Shown here: positions 54,405 through 63,250 of the stretch, one piece after another | How positions within the stretch are numbered: the first letter of the stretch is position 1 | Layout: each line of letters begins with the position of its first letter | Origin: Bifidobacterium phasiani | GTDB lineage: Bacteria; Actinomycetota; Actinomycetes; Actinomycetales; Bifidobacteriaceae | Assembly (NCBI RefSeq): GCF_019331775.1 | Contig: NZ_JAHBBD010000006.1 | Coordinates: forward strand, 1 to 64,000 | Reading direction: 5' to 3' | DNA length: 64,000 bases | Notes under the pieces: model-generated | Database searches by the model: none | What the model saw: only the letters and a program-made list of their open reading frames with translations | What the model was told of the DNA's origin: nothing | Made by a program: the position numbers and the translations under genes

Positions 54405-56540
54405 ATGTCGGATTCATTGCAGGAGGCGGAGAACGAAGCCAATCCTACGCTGATGCTCGTCGACCCGGAGCGGCTGGCGGGGCCGGAGCCGGAGGTGCGG
54501 CCGTTGTTCCCGTCGATGCCGTCGAATGCGGCGAATCTGCCGGATGCGGTCGATCTGAAGCCGTCGGTGGAGCTGTCGGTGCCGGACCTGGGGCCGGTGT
54601 CGATGGCCCAGGTGCGGCCCGAGCCGTCGCCGGCGTCCGATGATGCGGCGTCCGCCGTCCCGCCGCTGATCGCCGTGCCGCCGCGGGCTGCCGGCGTCGC
54701 GCAGACCCCGGCGGCGCAGGCCGACGAGGCCGTGCCCTTCCACGGCAAGGCCACGGCGGCCCCGCCGATGCCGGCGGGCGATGCGGCGTTCGGCGATCCC
54801 GCGGGCCCGCGGCCCGTGCTGCCTCCGCTGGTGCCGGAACCTTCGGCCGATTCCACGCCGTCCGTGCCGCTGATGGCCCCCGTGCCGTCGCAGCCGGCAT
54901 CCCCTCCGGTCGTTCCTCTGCCGTTCGCGTCCACCCCGGACGCCGCTCCGGATTCCGCCGCGGCGCTTGGCGCGCGGGCCGATTCCGCGCGGTCCGCCGT
55001 GGGGCCTGCCGCCGCCGAGCCGATTCCCGACGCCGCGGCGTCCGTCGCCCCATCCTCCGCCGGTTCGGTGTGGACCGCCCCGACTTCCGCGGCTCCGGCC
55101 GCCGTTGGCCCGGCGTCCGCGGACGAGACTCCCGACGCTCCGGTCTTCCCCGCTTCCGTCCCCGCGTCCGCCATGCCGGCGTCCGTCGCCTCCGCTCATA
55201 CGGAATCGCCGGTCGGCGCGTCGGCGGCGAACGCGGCGCCGTCTTTGGTCGGTTCCGCGGCTGTCGCCGGCACTCCGGATGCTGCCGGCGTTCCGGTCTC
55301 CAGCGGCGTCACGGCCTCGCTCGACGCGCTTGCGGCCGCCGCCGGTACCGCAGCTTCCGCCGATGCGCCGACCGTCACAGGCACTTTGATCGCCGCCGAC
55401 GGTCCCGCCGACACCGTTGCCGAGGCCGCCGTCACCGCCGCTCCGGCCGACGCCGCGGTTTCCGCCGATGCCGATGCCCTTCCCGACGCCATCTGCGCCC
55501 CGGCCCCAGCCGGCGTCGCGGTCCCCGCCGCCGAGGAGCCGTCCGGTGCCGCGGCTTCCGTAGGCGCCCCCGCCGGCGTTCCCGCCGCCGCGACGTCCGC
55601 CGACGCTCTTGCCGGTGCCGCCGATGCCGCCGGCACCGTGACCCCCGCCGCTTCCTCCGCCGAAGCCGATGCGCCCGCCGAAACCGGTTCCCCTGACGGC
55701 GCCGCCGATGCCGATTCCGCCGATGCCGCTTCCGCCGCCCCGGCCCCGGCGCCGCCGAAGATCCCGCTCGCCCCGATGAAGACCGTGCAGGCCAAGTTCA
55801 ACCCGCTGGCCGACGTGATGCTGTATATCGTCGTGTTCGTCGGCGGCTGCATCGGCACCGCGCTGCGCTTCGGCCTGTCGCTGGCCATTCCCGGCGACGT
55901 GACCGGCGGTGTCGCGCCGTCGTTCCATGTCGCGACGTTCACGGCGAACATGCTCGCCTGCTTCGTCTACGCGATGCTGACCACGTACATGTCGCAGGCC
56001 TCGTGGGTGCGCAAGCGCGTGCGGCAGCTGACGAGCCGCGGCGTCGGCATGGGCATGTGCGGCGGCTTCTCCACGCTGTCGGCGATGGTGGTCGAGGAGC
56101 TGGAGTCGCTGCGTGACGGCGATGTCGTCGGATTCGTCGTGTATACGCTGGCGTCGTTCGTCGTCGGCCTGGCCGTGGCGTGGCTCGGCACGCGGCTGGC
56201 GATCCGCATCGGCGCCAAGCGCGAGGCGAGGGTCATCGCCGACGCGTTCGCCGCGATGCAGCAGGAGCAGGCGGCCGCGGCGCAGTCGTCCGCCGGCGGT
56301 CAGAACCGTCAGACGCCGACGGTGGCGTCGCCGGGCATCGCCATCAGCGCATCGCTCGCCTTGGGCGACGGCGAGACGCCGGCGGTCGTGGCCCCCGGCG
56401 CGATCGCGTTGTCGGAGGACGGCGCGTCGCCGGTCGTGGCGGTGCCGCTGCCCGCCGCCTGGCGCCGCCACGAGGACCCGAAGCCGGACACCGCGGAGAT
56501 CGCGGCGGTGCCCGATCCGATCACGGGGGAGGTGCGCTGA
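54405..56540 (+). CDS. crcB: Fluoride channel Fluc/CrcB with ~460-residue low-complexity N-terminus
   Basis: Fluoride-exporting membrane channel subunit with an extraordinary extension. Residues 1-464 of 711 are Ala/Pro/Ser/Asp/Val-rich without recognisable domain. The Fluc domain (about 468-600) has GGCIGTALRFG, the conserved Asn in TFTANMLACF and GMCGGFSTLSAM with the pore Phe, plus four transmembrane helices. A second Ala/Gln/Pro-rich tail of ~110 residues follows. Third codon positions in the extension are G/C-rich in this frame, so it looks coding. AGGAG lies 8 bases before the ATG. It overlaps the second Fluc gene at TGATG; in actinobacteria two subunits often form a heterodimer. Confidence 0.85.
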   Translation: MSDSLQEAENEANPTLMLVDPERLAGPEPEVRPLFPSMPSNAANLPDAVDLKPSVELSVPDLGPVSMAQVRPEPSPASDDAASAVPPLIAVPPRAAGVAQTPAAQADEAVPFHGKATAAPPMPAGDAAFGDPAGPRPVLPPLVPEPSADSTPSVPLMAPVPSQPASPPVVPLPFASTPDAAPDSAAALGARADSARSAVGPAAAEPIPDAAASVAPSSAGSVWTAPTSAAPAAVGPASADETPDAPVFPASVPASAMPASVASAHTESPVGASAANAAPSLVGSAAVAGTPDAAGVPVSSGVTASLDALAAAAGTAASADAPTVTGTLIAADGPADTVAEAAVTAAPADAAVSADADALPDAICAPAPAGVAVPAAEEPSGAAASVGAPAGVPAAATSADALAGAADAAGTVTPAASSAEADAPAETGSPDGAADADSADAASAAPAPAPPKIPLAPMKTVQAKFNPLADVMLYIVVFVGGCIGTALRFGLSLAIPGDVTGGVAPSFHVATFTANMLACFVYAMLTTYMSQASWVRKRVRQLTSRGVGMGMCGGFSTLSAMVVEELESLRDGDVVGFVVYTLASFVVGLAVAWLGTRLAIRIGAKREARVIADAFAAMQQEQAAAAQSSAGGQNRQTPTVASPGIAISASLALGDGETPAVVAPGAIALSEDGASPVVAVPLPAAWRRHEDPKPDTAEIAAVPDPITGEVR

Positions 56541-56935
56541 TGAGCGGGACCCTGGTGCTTGGCGCGCCGCTGACCTTTCTGCTGGTGTGCCTGTGCGGCG
56601 GTCTGGGCGCGACCGCGCGGTTCGTGCTCAACACCTCGATCCAGCGCTGGTGGAACCGGGCGTTCCCGCTGGCCACGTTCGTGATCAACGTGATCGCCAC
56701 CTTCTGCGCCGGCATCGCGGCGGCCGCGTTCTTCCACGAGACCGTCGACCAGAGCACCTATCTGCTGTTCGTGACGGGGTTCCTCGGCGGGTTCTCGACG
56801 TTCTCGACCGCGATCAACGAGATGGTCTCGCTGGCCCGCGGCGGGCGGTACGCCGTGGCGGCGTGGTACTTCGCGGCGACGGTCGTGGTGCCGGTCGGGT
56901 GCGTGGCGCTCGGCTGGATGGTCGGGTCCATCTGA
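56540..56935 (+). CDS. crcB: Fluoride channel Fluc/CrcB, second subunit
   Basis: A 131-residue protein of normal family length with four transmembrane helices, GGLGATARFVLN, the conserved Asn in TFVINVIATF and GFLGGFSTFSTAINE. It exports fluoride from the cytoplasm, probably as a dimer with the upstream extended subunit, in opposite membrane orientation. The ATG overlaps the upstream stop by one base, and GGGGGAGG lies 7 bases before it. I did not recognise a fluoride riboswitch in front of the pair. Confidence 0.93.
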   Translation: MSGTLVLGAPLTFLLVCLCGGLGATARFVLNTSIQRWWNRAFPLATFVINVIATFCAGIAAAAFFHETVDQSTYLLFVTGFLGGFSTFSTAINEMVSLARGGRYAVAAWYFAATVVVPVGCVALGWMVGSI

Positions 56936-57178
56936 CGGGGGTGGCGGCGCGACGGCGACGGGGCGCGCCGGCTATGCCCGGTGCCGTGTATCGAACCCGT
57001 TTGGTACGGTTATCCCTGATTTTTCTAGGCAGATCTTCGCATTTCCCAGCCGTGTCTATGTGTTAACCCAGTAAACTGACACTCAGAGCATATGCAATCA
57101 TTCGGAGTGCCGAGGCATGCCCATCAAGTTGCGGGCCGGCACGATCGCAGAGGAACGCAGGCGAAGGAGGCTGTCGAG

Positions 57179-58375
57179 ATGGTCGGAATGCGCGACGTCG
57201 CGAAAAGCGCGGGGGTGTCGCTGAGCACGGTGTCGCTGGTGGTCAACGGCACCGGCTACGTGTCGGCGGAGATGCGCGAACGCGTCGAGGCCGCGATGCG
57301 CGCGCTCGACTACATCCCCAACGAGCTCGCCCGCAACCTGTACAAGGGGCGCACCGATCTGATCGGCGTCATCGTGCCGACGATCCGGCACCCGTTCTTC
57401 TCCACGCTCACCGCATGCGTCCAGCATGCGCTGGCGGACCGCGGGCTGCGCACGATGCTGTGCTCGACCGCCGACGTGGCCGCTGGCGAGGCCGAGTACG
57501 TGGACATGCTGCGCCGCCACATGATGGACGGCATCGTGATGGGTGCGCACACCACGCACGACCTCGACTACTGGACGTCGATCGGGCGGCCGGTGGTGGC
57601 CTTCGACCGCTACCTCGGCAAGGGGATCGCGTCGATCGGCTCCGACCACGAGCAGGGCGGCCTGCTGGTGGCGGACCTGCTGCTCAAGGCCGGCGCGCGC
57701 CGCGTGGTCACGGTCGGCGGTCCGCGCGCGCAGTTCCACGACCTCGAGCAGTGGGAGGAGACGGCCGCCGGTGCCGACGCCGGCGCCGAGCCGGGTACGA
57801 CGTTCCCGACCGTGCGCTATCACCTGACGCTGGAGCGCGAGCTGAAGGCCGCCGGCGCTTGGCATGAGTACGTCGAGGCCGGCGAGGTCGACGACCTGCA
57901 GGGCTACGCCGAGACGATGCGCCGGGTGTGCGACCGCGTGGCCGCCGGCGAGATCGACGCGGTGGTCAGCTCGGACGTCGGCGCGGCGTTCTGCGTGCAG
58001 GAGGCGTTGCGGCGCGGCATCCGCATTCCCGAGGACCTGCAGGTCGTGGCCTATGACGGCACGTACCTCGCGCAGGCCGCCGGCATGCGGGTCACGGCCG
58101 TCCGCCAGGATTTCGAGGCGATCAGCGACCTGATCGCCACGCGGATGCTCGAGGCCATCCAACGTGAGGCCGCGAAGGAGTCCGGGGCCAGGCGCAAGGC
58201 GGCGGACGTCGCCGCGCAGGGGCGGCCGCGCGGAGTCGTCGGCGAGGGGGAGCCGTCCGGGCCGGAGGGCGTCGCGGATCCGGAGTCGGGCGAGGTGGTC
58301 TCCCGCATCATCGGCATGATCGGCGAGCTGGTGCCGGTCCGGGTCGTGCCCGGCGAGACCGTGCGCTCGCGGTGA
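57179..58375 (+). CDS. LacI family transcriptional regulator
   Basis: Sugar-responsive repressor of 398 residues. The N-terminal helix-turn-helix is MRDVAKSAGVSLSTVSLVVN with the hinge YIPNELARNL; the periplasmic-binding-protein-like sensor domain follows (IGVIVPTIRHPFFSTL, DGIVMGAHT, VVAFDRYLG, VVAYDG). The C-terminus has a ~50-residue charged Ala/Gly-rich insertion before the last strand. GAAGGAGG lies 8 bases before the ATG. The likely operator TCGAACCGGTTCGA occurs before the sucrose phosphorylase and twice before the binding protein, so it probably represses this sugar locus; the inducer is not known but may be sucrose or a breakdown product. Confidence 0.88.
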   Translation: MVGMRDVAKSAGVSLSTVSLVVNGTGYVSAEMRERVEAAMRALDYIPNELARNLYKGRTDLIGVIVPTIRHPFFSTLTACVQHALADRGLRTMLCSTADVAAGEAEYVDMLRRHMMDGIVMGAHTTHDLDYWTSIGRPVVAFDRYLGKGIASIGSDHEQGGLLVADLLLKAGARRVVTVGGPRAQFHDLEQWEETAAGADAGAEPGTTFPTVRYHLTLERELKAAGAWHEYVEAGEVDDLQGYAETMRRVCDRVAAGEIDAVVSSDVGAAFCVQEALRRGIRIPEDLQVVAYDGTYLAQAAGMRVTAVRQDFEAISDLIATRMLEAIQREAAKESGARRKAADVAAQGRPRGVVGEGEPSGPEGVADPESGEVVSRIIGMIGELVPVRVVPGETVRSR

Positions 58376-58675
58376 GCGCGTGACGCGCGGCCGTTGCCGG
58401 GGGGTGACCGGTGCGGCTGGCGGGTCGCGCTGATGGGGGCGGCCGGCGCGGTTGGCTGAGTGCACCAAGGGGCTTGCGGATGGCGGGTTTCCGGCTTGCG
58501 GTCTCGGGGGTGCGGCCGCGTCTGCCGATGGTGGCGATTCGGCGCGGGACACGCCTGGGTCGTGGACAGGGCCGCTCGTCCGATGGTAGTATCGAACCGG
58601 TTCGACCCATCGGCCCGGGCAGTGGGGGTCCGGATGGGTCCGCACCTGTCCTGCGAACAAAGGAGTTGCGACACC
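58376..58675. promoter_or_regulatory. Leader and promoter region of sucrose phosphorylase
   Basis: TGGACA (58563-58568), 18 bases, TAGTAT (58587-58592), with the operator starting on the last base of the -10 box. AAAGGAG lies 8 bases before the ATG at 58676. The first 180 bases after the regulator gene show no feature. Confidence 0.6.
58592..58605. promoter_or_regulatory. LacI-type operator before sucrose phosphorylase
   Basis: Perfect 14-bp palindrome TCGAACCGGTTCGA with a central CG, the usual form of LacI/GalR operators. It covers the transcription start region, so binding should block the promoter. Confidence 0.8.
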
Positions 58676-60190
58676 ATGAAAAACAAGGTTCAGCTCATCG
58701 CCTACGCCGACCGCTTCGGCGACGGCACCCTGAAGTCCATGACCGAGATCCTGCGCACGCGCTTCGCCGGCGTGTACGAGGGCGTGCACATCCTGCCCTT
58801 CTTCACCCCGTTCGACGGCGCCGACGCGGGCTTCGACCCGATCGACCACACCAAGGTCGACCCCCGGCTCGGCGGCTGGGACGACGTCGCCGACCTCGCG
58901 ACGACGCACGGCATCATGGTCGACGCGATCGTCAACCACGTCAGCTGGCAGTCCGCCCAGTTCCAGGACGTGCTCGCCAAAGGCGAGGACTCCGAGTACT
59001 TCCCGATGTTCCTGACGATGAGCTCGGTCTACCCGAACGGCGCCACCGAGGAGGAGCTCGCCGGCATCTACCGCCCGCGCCCGGGCCTGCCGTTCACGCA
59101 CTACACCTGCGGCGGCAGGACCCGCCTGGTGTGGACCACGTTCACCCCGCAGCAGGTCGACATCGACACCGATTCGGACCAGGGCTGGGCCTACCTGATG
59201 TCGATCTTCGACCAGATGGCCGCCTCGCACGTCAGCTACATCCGCCTCGACGCGGTCGGCTACGGCGCCAAGGAGCCCGACTCGTCCTGCTTCATGACCC
59301 CGAAGACCTTCCGCCTGATCGGCCGCCTGCGCGAGGAGGGCCTCAAGCGCGGCCTCGAGATCCTCATCGAGGTGCACTCGTACTACAGGAAGCAGATCGA
59401 GATCGCCTCGAAGGTCGACCGCGTCTACGACTTCGCGCTGCCCCCGCTGCTGTTGCACAGCCTGTTCACCGGCCACGTCGAGCCGGTGGCCCACTGGGTG
59501 CGCGTCCGCCCGAACAACGCCGTGACCGTGCTCGACACCCACGACGGCATCGGCGTCATCGACATCGGCTCCGACCAGCTCGACCGCAGCCTCAAGGGCC
59601 TGATCCCGGACGAGGACGTGGACAACCTGGTGCGCACGATCCACCGCAACACCCACGGCGAGTCGCAGGCCGCCACCGGTGCGGCCGCGTCGAACCTCGA
59701 CCTGTACCAGGTCAACAGCACCTACTACTCGGCCCTCGGCTGCAACGACCAGCACTATCTGGCCGCCCGCGCCGTGCAGTTCTTCCTGCCCGGCGTGCCG
59801 CAGGTCTACTACGTCGGCGCGCTCGCCGGGCGCAACGACATGGAGCTGCTCAACCGCACGCACGTCGGCCGCGACATCAACCGCCACTACTACAGCACCA
59901 CCGAGATCGACGAGAACCTCGACCGCACCGTGGTCCGCGCGCTCAACGCGCTGTGCCGCCTGCGCAACTCGCTCGACGCCTTCGACGGCGAGTTCGGCTA
60001 CGAGGCCGACGGCGACGCCTCGATCACGCTGACCTGGCGCGGTGAGACCACCTCCGCGTCGCTGACCTTCGAGCCGCGCCGAGGCATCGGCGTCGACAAC
60101 GCCACCCCGGTCGCCTCGCTGGCCTGGAGCGATGCGGCCGGCGAACACGTCACCCACGACCTGCTCAACGACCCGCCGGTCGTGGCGTAG
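58676..60190 (+). CDS. Sucrose phosphorylase
   Basis: GH13 subfamily 18 enzyme that splits sucrose with phosphate into alpha-glucose-1-phosphate and fructose, saving ATP before entry into the bifid shunt. The 504 residues equal the length of the B. adolescentis enzyme, and the nucleophile Asp192 (RLDAVGYG) and acid/base Glu232 (LIEVHSYY) fall at the same numbers; VLDTHDGIGVID holds the third carboxylate. It begins MKNKVQLIAYADRFGDG, typical of the family, and has no signal peptide, so it acts in the cytoplasm on imported sucrose. The perfect operator in its promoter indicates control by the adjacent LacI protein. Confidence 0.96.
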   Translation: MKNKVQLIAYADRFGDGTLKSMTEILRTRFAGVYEGVHILPFFTPFDGADAGFDPIDHTKVDPRLGGWDDVADLATTHGIMVDAIVNHVSWQSAQFQDVLAKGEDSEYFPMFLTMSSVYPNGATEEELAGIYRPRPGLPFTHYTCGGRTRLVWTTFTPQQVDIDTDSDQGWAYLMSIFDQMAASHVSYIRLDAVGYGAKEPDSSCFMTPKTFRLIGRLREEGLKRGLEILIEVHSYYRKQIEIASKVDRVYDFALPPLLLHSLFTGHVEPVAHWVRVRPNNAVTVLDTHDGIGVIDIGSDQLDRSLKGLIPDEDVDNLVRTIHRNTHGESQAATGAAASNLDLYQVNSTYYSALGCNDQHYLAARAVQFFLPGVPQVYYVGALAGRNDMELLNRTHVGRDINRHYYSTTEIDENLDRTVVRALNALCRLRNSLDAFDGEFGYEADGDASITLTWRGETTSASLTFEPRRGIGVDNATPVASLAWSDAAGEHVTHDLLNDPPVVA

Positions 60191-60377
60191 GGTGGTCCCG
60201 CGGGCGCCGCGGATCGCACCGGCCCGTCGGCGGCATGCGCCCCGGCGGGCCGTCGTCCCAGCCCGCGGCCGTATCATGTCCCTAGTGGAACGCCCGCGAC
60301 GGGTGGGGCAGGCCCCCGAGACCGCGCGCGGGCACGCCCCGGCCGCCGGCCCCGGGCGGAACCGAGAAAGGTGCACG

Positions 60378-61046
60378 GTGAGCAACAAAACCAACAACAA
60401 CGGATCGAGGCTGTCGCGCTTCTACAAGGTCTTCGACAGCGAGAACGCGTTCTTCCGCATCATGGGCGTGGTGTTCGACCTGATCGAGCTCAACCTGCTG
60501 ACGCTGCTGTGCTGCATCCCGGTCGTCACGGCGGGCGCGTCGTTCACCGCGATGCACAACACGCTGTGGCACATGGTGCGCGGCGAGGCCGGCTACGTGC
60601 ACACGCACTTCTTCGCGGCGTTCAAGCGCAACTTCAAGCAGGCCACGCCGGTCTGGCTCGTCTGCCTGGCCGTAATCGTCGTGATGGCCGGCGACGTGAT
60701 GGTGCTCGGCCGGCTCGACGGGGCGCTGCACGCCGCCCTGCTCATCGTGCTGGTCATCGTCGGCATCCTCGCGGTGAGCGTCGCCCAGTACTACTTCGTG
60801 TTCCTGTCGCGCTACGACGACCCGATCAAGGTGCACCTGCGCAACGCGGTGATGGCGGCGATCGGCTTCTTCCCGCGGACCGCCGGCATGCTGGTCGTCC
60901 TCGTAGCGTTCGGCGTGCTCTACGCGATGCTGTTCGTCTACATCGTGCCGTTCCTGCTGCTGCTGGGCATCACGCTGCCGCAGTACTGCTGCGCGCTGCT
61001 GTACTGCCCGATCTTCTCGCGCCTGGAGGAGGGCGCCGAGCAGTAG
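60378..61046 (+). CDS. DUF624 (YesL-like) membrane protein
   Basis: A 222-residue protein with about five to six transmembrane helices. FDLIELNLLTLLCCIPVVTAGASFTAMHNTLW is the DUF624 signature region (residues ~32-63), and a second conserved part is HFFAAFKRNFKQATPVWL. Members often sit inside carbohydrate ABC-transporter loci, as here, but their biochemical role is unknown. The start is GTG 60378, with AGAAAGG 9 bases upstream; an open frame reaches further but shows GC-rich, non-conserved sequence. A strong bidirectional terminator follows 24 bases after the stop. Confidence 0.85.
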   Translation: MSNKTNNNGSRLSRFYKVFDSENAFFRIMGVVFDLIELNLLTLLCCIPVVTAGASFTAMHNTLWHMVRGEAGYVHTHFFAAFKRNFKQATPVWLVCLAVIVVMAGDVMVLGRLDGALHAALLIVLVIVGILAVSVAQYYFVFLSRYDDPIKVHLRNAVMAAIGFFPRTAGMLVVLVAFGVLYAMLFVYIVPFLLLLGITLPQYCCALLYCPIFSRLEEGAEQ

Positions 61047-61070
61047 GCGGGGCGCCATCGGCCAGATACG

Positions 61071-61119
61071 GCGATGCGGCCGCGACCCCGGTTCGGCTCC
61101 GGGGTCGCGGCCGCATCGC
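61071..61119. terminator. Bidirectional terminator between the DUF624 and GH13 genes
   Basis: Perfect 21-bp stem (61071-61091 with 61099-61119) and a 7-base loop TTCGGCT, between convergent genes. It is one of the strongest hairpins in the window. Confidence 0.85.
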
Positions 61120-61291
61120 GTTATGGGACGTGGTCCATGCGCGGCCGTGACCGGTTCGGCGGCGCGGATGAACGCGCGTGGCCCGGGCGCGCGGCGGAGC
61201 GGTCGCTGCGGCGGCTTTGTCGATCCGTTTCGTGGCCTGGCCCGTGCGTCGCCTCGCGTCGCCGCGGGAGCCGTCCGTGCCGGAGCGTCGT

Positions 61292-62851
61292 TTACGCCCG
61301 CATGACGGTGGCGCTGCCGGCCGGGACGGTGAGCGTGCCGTCCTGCCAGCGGGCCGCCCCGCCGATCACGTGGACGGCCTCGCCCGGCCTCGTCCGCAGC
61401 GGGCAGGAGGCCTGCGCCGGGGAGGGGTTGATCGCGACGACCAGCGACTCGCCGGAGCCGTCGGCGGCGTCGCGGCGGTAGACGAACGGGTAGGCGTGGT
61501 CCTCGGCGTACAGGAAGTCCACCGCGGCGTCGGCGTGCAGCGCGGGGTGCGCGTGCCGCAGGGCGACGAGCCCGCGGACCGTGGCGTACAGCGAATCCGG
61601 GTCGTCGCGCTGGGCGGCGACGGTCGGGCGGTCGGCCTCCGGGTCGATGGGCAGGTACAGCTCCGCGGCCGGCGCCGACGAGAAGCCGGCGTTGGTGGAG
61701 GCGTCCCACTGCATCGGGGTGCGCGAGCCGGTGCGCTCGTAGGCGCCCTCCTTGGACAGCAGGCCGTGGCCGTAGCGCATGCCGATCTCGTCGCCGTAGT
61801 AGATGAACGGGCATCCCGGCATCGTCATCAGGAACGCGAAGGCGAGCCTCATCTGCTCCTCGGTGAGCGTCTCGCGCATGCGGATCATGTCGTGGTTGCC
61901 CGAGGGGATGCAGATGTGTCCGAGGCCGGCCGTCGCCTCGGCCATATGGCGGTAGGCCGCCGTGAACGCGGCGATGTCGCCGTCCGGGCCGCCCGCGAAG
62001 TACGGGTGCTCGCGGAACAGGTCCAGGTAGTGCGACGGGCCGAAGTGCAGCAGGAAGTCCATGTCGAACCCGGCGTTGAGCGCCTCGGCCGGGTCGCCCC
62101 ATTCCGAGACCAGCACCGCGTCGGGGAAGCGCTCGTCGAGGAACGCGCGGACCTTGCGCCACAGCCGCGAGGTCCAGACGTGGCCGGGGTCCTCCTTGAC
62201 CAGGCTGCCGGCCATGTCGACGCGGAAGCCGTCGCAGCCCAGGCCGAGCCAGAACGCCATGACGTCCTGCATGAGCAGGCGGGTCGCCTCGGCCTCGGGC
62301 GAGTCGGCCGCGAACTGCCAGTCCTCGGTCACGGTGCCGAAGCCGTAGTTCAGGCACGGCTGGGTGGCGAAGCAGTTGATGGCCGCGCGCTCGGGGCGCT
62401 CGGAGATGCCGCACAGGAAGCCGCGGATCGAGCCGTAGGGCGAGGCGGCGTCCTGGGCGCCGGGCGCGGCCCAGATGTAGCGGTCCGTGCAGGCGTTGCG
62501 CGTGCCGCGGGTGGACTCGCGGAACCATGGGTGGTCGATGGCGGTGTGGCCGGGCACGAGGTCGAGCAGCACCCGGATGCCGCGGGCGTGCGCCTCGTCG
62601 AACAGGCGGCGCAGGTCCTCGTTGGTGCCGTAGCGCGGGGCGGTGCGGAAGTAGTCGCGCACGTCGTAGCCGGCGTCGTAGAACGAGGAGTCGAAGCAGG
62701 GGTTGATCCAGATCGCGGTGCAGCCGAGATCGCGGATGTGGTCGAGGCGCTGGACGATGCCGTCGAAGTCGCCGATGCCGTCGGCGTTGGAATCCTGGAA
62801 CGACTGCGGGTAGACCTCGTAGAACACCGCGTCGTTGAGCCATCCGTGCAT
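61292..62851 (-). CDS. GH13 alpha-glucosidase/alpha-amylase family enzyme
   Basis: A 519-residue TIM-barrel glycosidase without a signal peptide, so likely acting on imported oligosaccharides. The catalytic residues are nucleophile Asp212 (GFRVDMAGS), acid/base Glu250 (VLVSEWGD) and Asp321 (PSGNHDMIR). Conserved region I reads LDLVPGHT, with Gly where most GH13 enzymes have Asn (DxVxNH), a variation that should affect subsite -1. EVYPQSFQDSNADGIGD marks oligo-glucosidase relatives and indicates a calcium-site loop. AAGGAG lies 6 bases before the ATG. It is divergent from the binding-protein gene and shares the control region with it; possible substrates are sucrose-like or isomalto-type sugars. 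Confidence 0.9.
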   Translation of the reverse strand: MHGWLNDAVFYEVYPQSFQDSNADGIGDFDGIVQRLDHIRDLGCTAIWINPCFDSSFYDAGYDVRDYFRTAPRYGTNEDLRRLFDEAHARGIRVLLDLVPGHTAIDHPWFRESTRGTRNACTDRYIWAAPGAQDAASPYGSIRGFLCGISERPERAAINCFATQPCLNYGFGTVTEDWQFAADSPEAEATRLLMQDVMAFWLGLGCDGFRVDMAGSLVKEDPGHVWTSRLWRKVRAFLDERFPDAVLVSEWGDPAEALNAGFDMDFLLHFGPSHYLDLFREHPYFAGGPDGDIAAFTAAYRHMAEATAGLGHICIPSGNHDMIRMRETLTEEQMRLAFAFLMTMPGCPFIYYGDEIGMRYGHGLLSKEGAYERTGSRTPMQWDASTNAGFSSAPAAELYLPIDPEADRPTVAAQRDDPDSLYATVRGLVALRHAHPALHADAAVDFLYAEDHAYPFVYRRDAADGSGESLVVAINPSPAQASCPLRTRPGEAVHVIGGAARWQDGTLTVPAGSATVMRA

Positions 62852-63250
62852 GGGAGCTCCTTGGTCGTGCGCGTCGGGCGCGCGTCGAACGGGTACGACA
62901 GCATCGTACCCCGTCGGCGTGTCGGGCGTGGTGCGGTGTCGGGGGTGGTGTCGTGAGAAGTTTTTGCAAGCGGCGCGTCGCGCGCGGAGAGCGGGGTGGT
63001 GGGAAGCGTTGATTTTCGGGGGATTGGAGGGGCCTGTCGGGACGGGCTAGCAATCGTTTGACAAAACCGCGGACATGCATTAACATCATTAACACAGGTT
63101 CTCGAACCGGTTCGATTCAACCGGTTCGAGTACAATAAACAACCGTCGGATACGGCGCTCATGCGGCATCGCTGCTCGGGGCGCGCGTCTGCCGGAATGT
63201 CCAGGCGAGGCAATGCTGCCTCGTGGGGTCATTAAGAAAGGGATAGACAA
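62852..63250. promoter_or_regulatory. Divergent control region of the GH13 and binding-protein genes
   Basis: Rightward promoter TTGACA (63058-63063), 17 bases, TAACAT (63081-63086), followed by two operators. Near the GH13 start are TCGAACGGGTACGA (62885-62898), a 12/14 match to the operator, and the inverted repeat GGTACGA / TCGTACC (62892-62898 with 62904-62910). The region is more AT-rich than its surroundings. AAGAAAGGG precedes the binding-protein ATG by 9 bases. Confidence 0.65.
63102..63129. promoter_or_regulatory. Tandem LacI-type operators before the binding-protein gene
   Basis: TCGAACCGGTTCGA (63102-63115) is immediately followed by TTCAACCGGTTCGA (63116-63129), two sites with centres 14 bp apart. 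They lie just downstream of the predicted transcription start, where a bound repressor would block elongation or initiation. The first is identical to the site before the sucrose phosphorylase. Confidence 0.8.
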
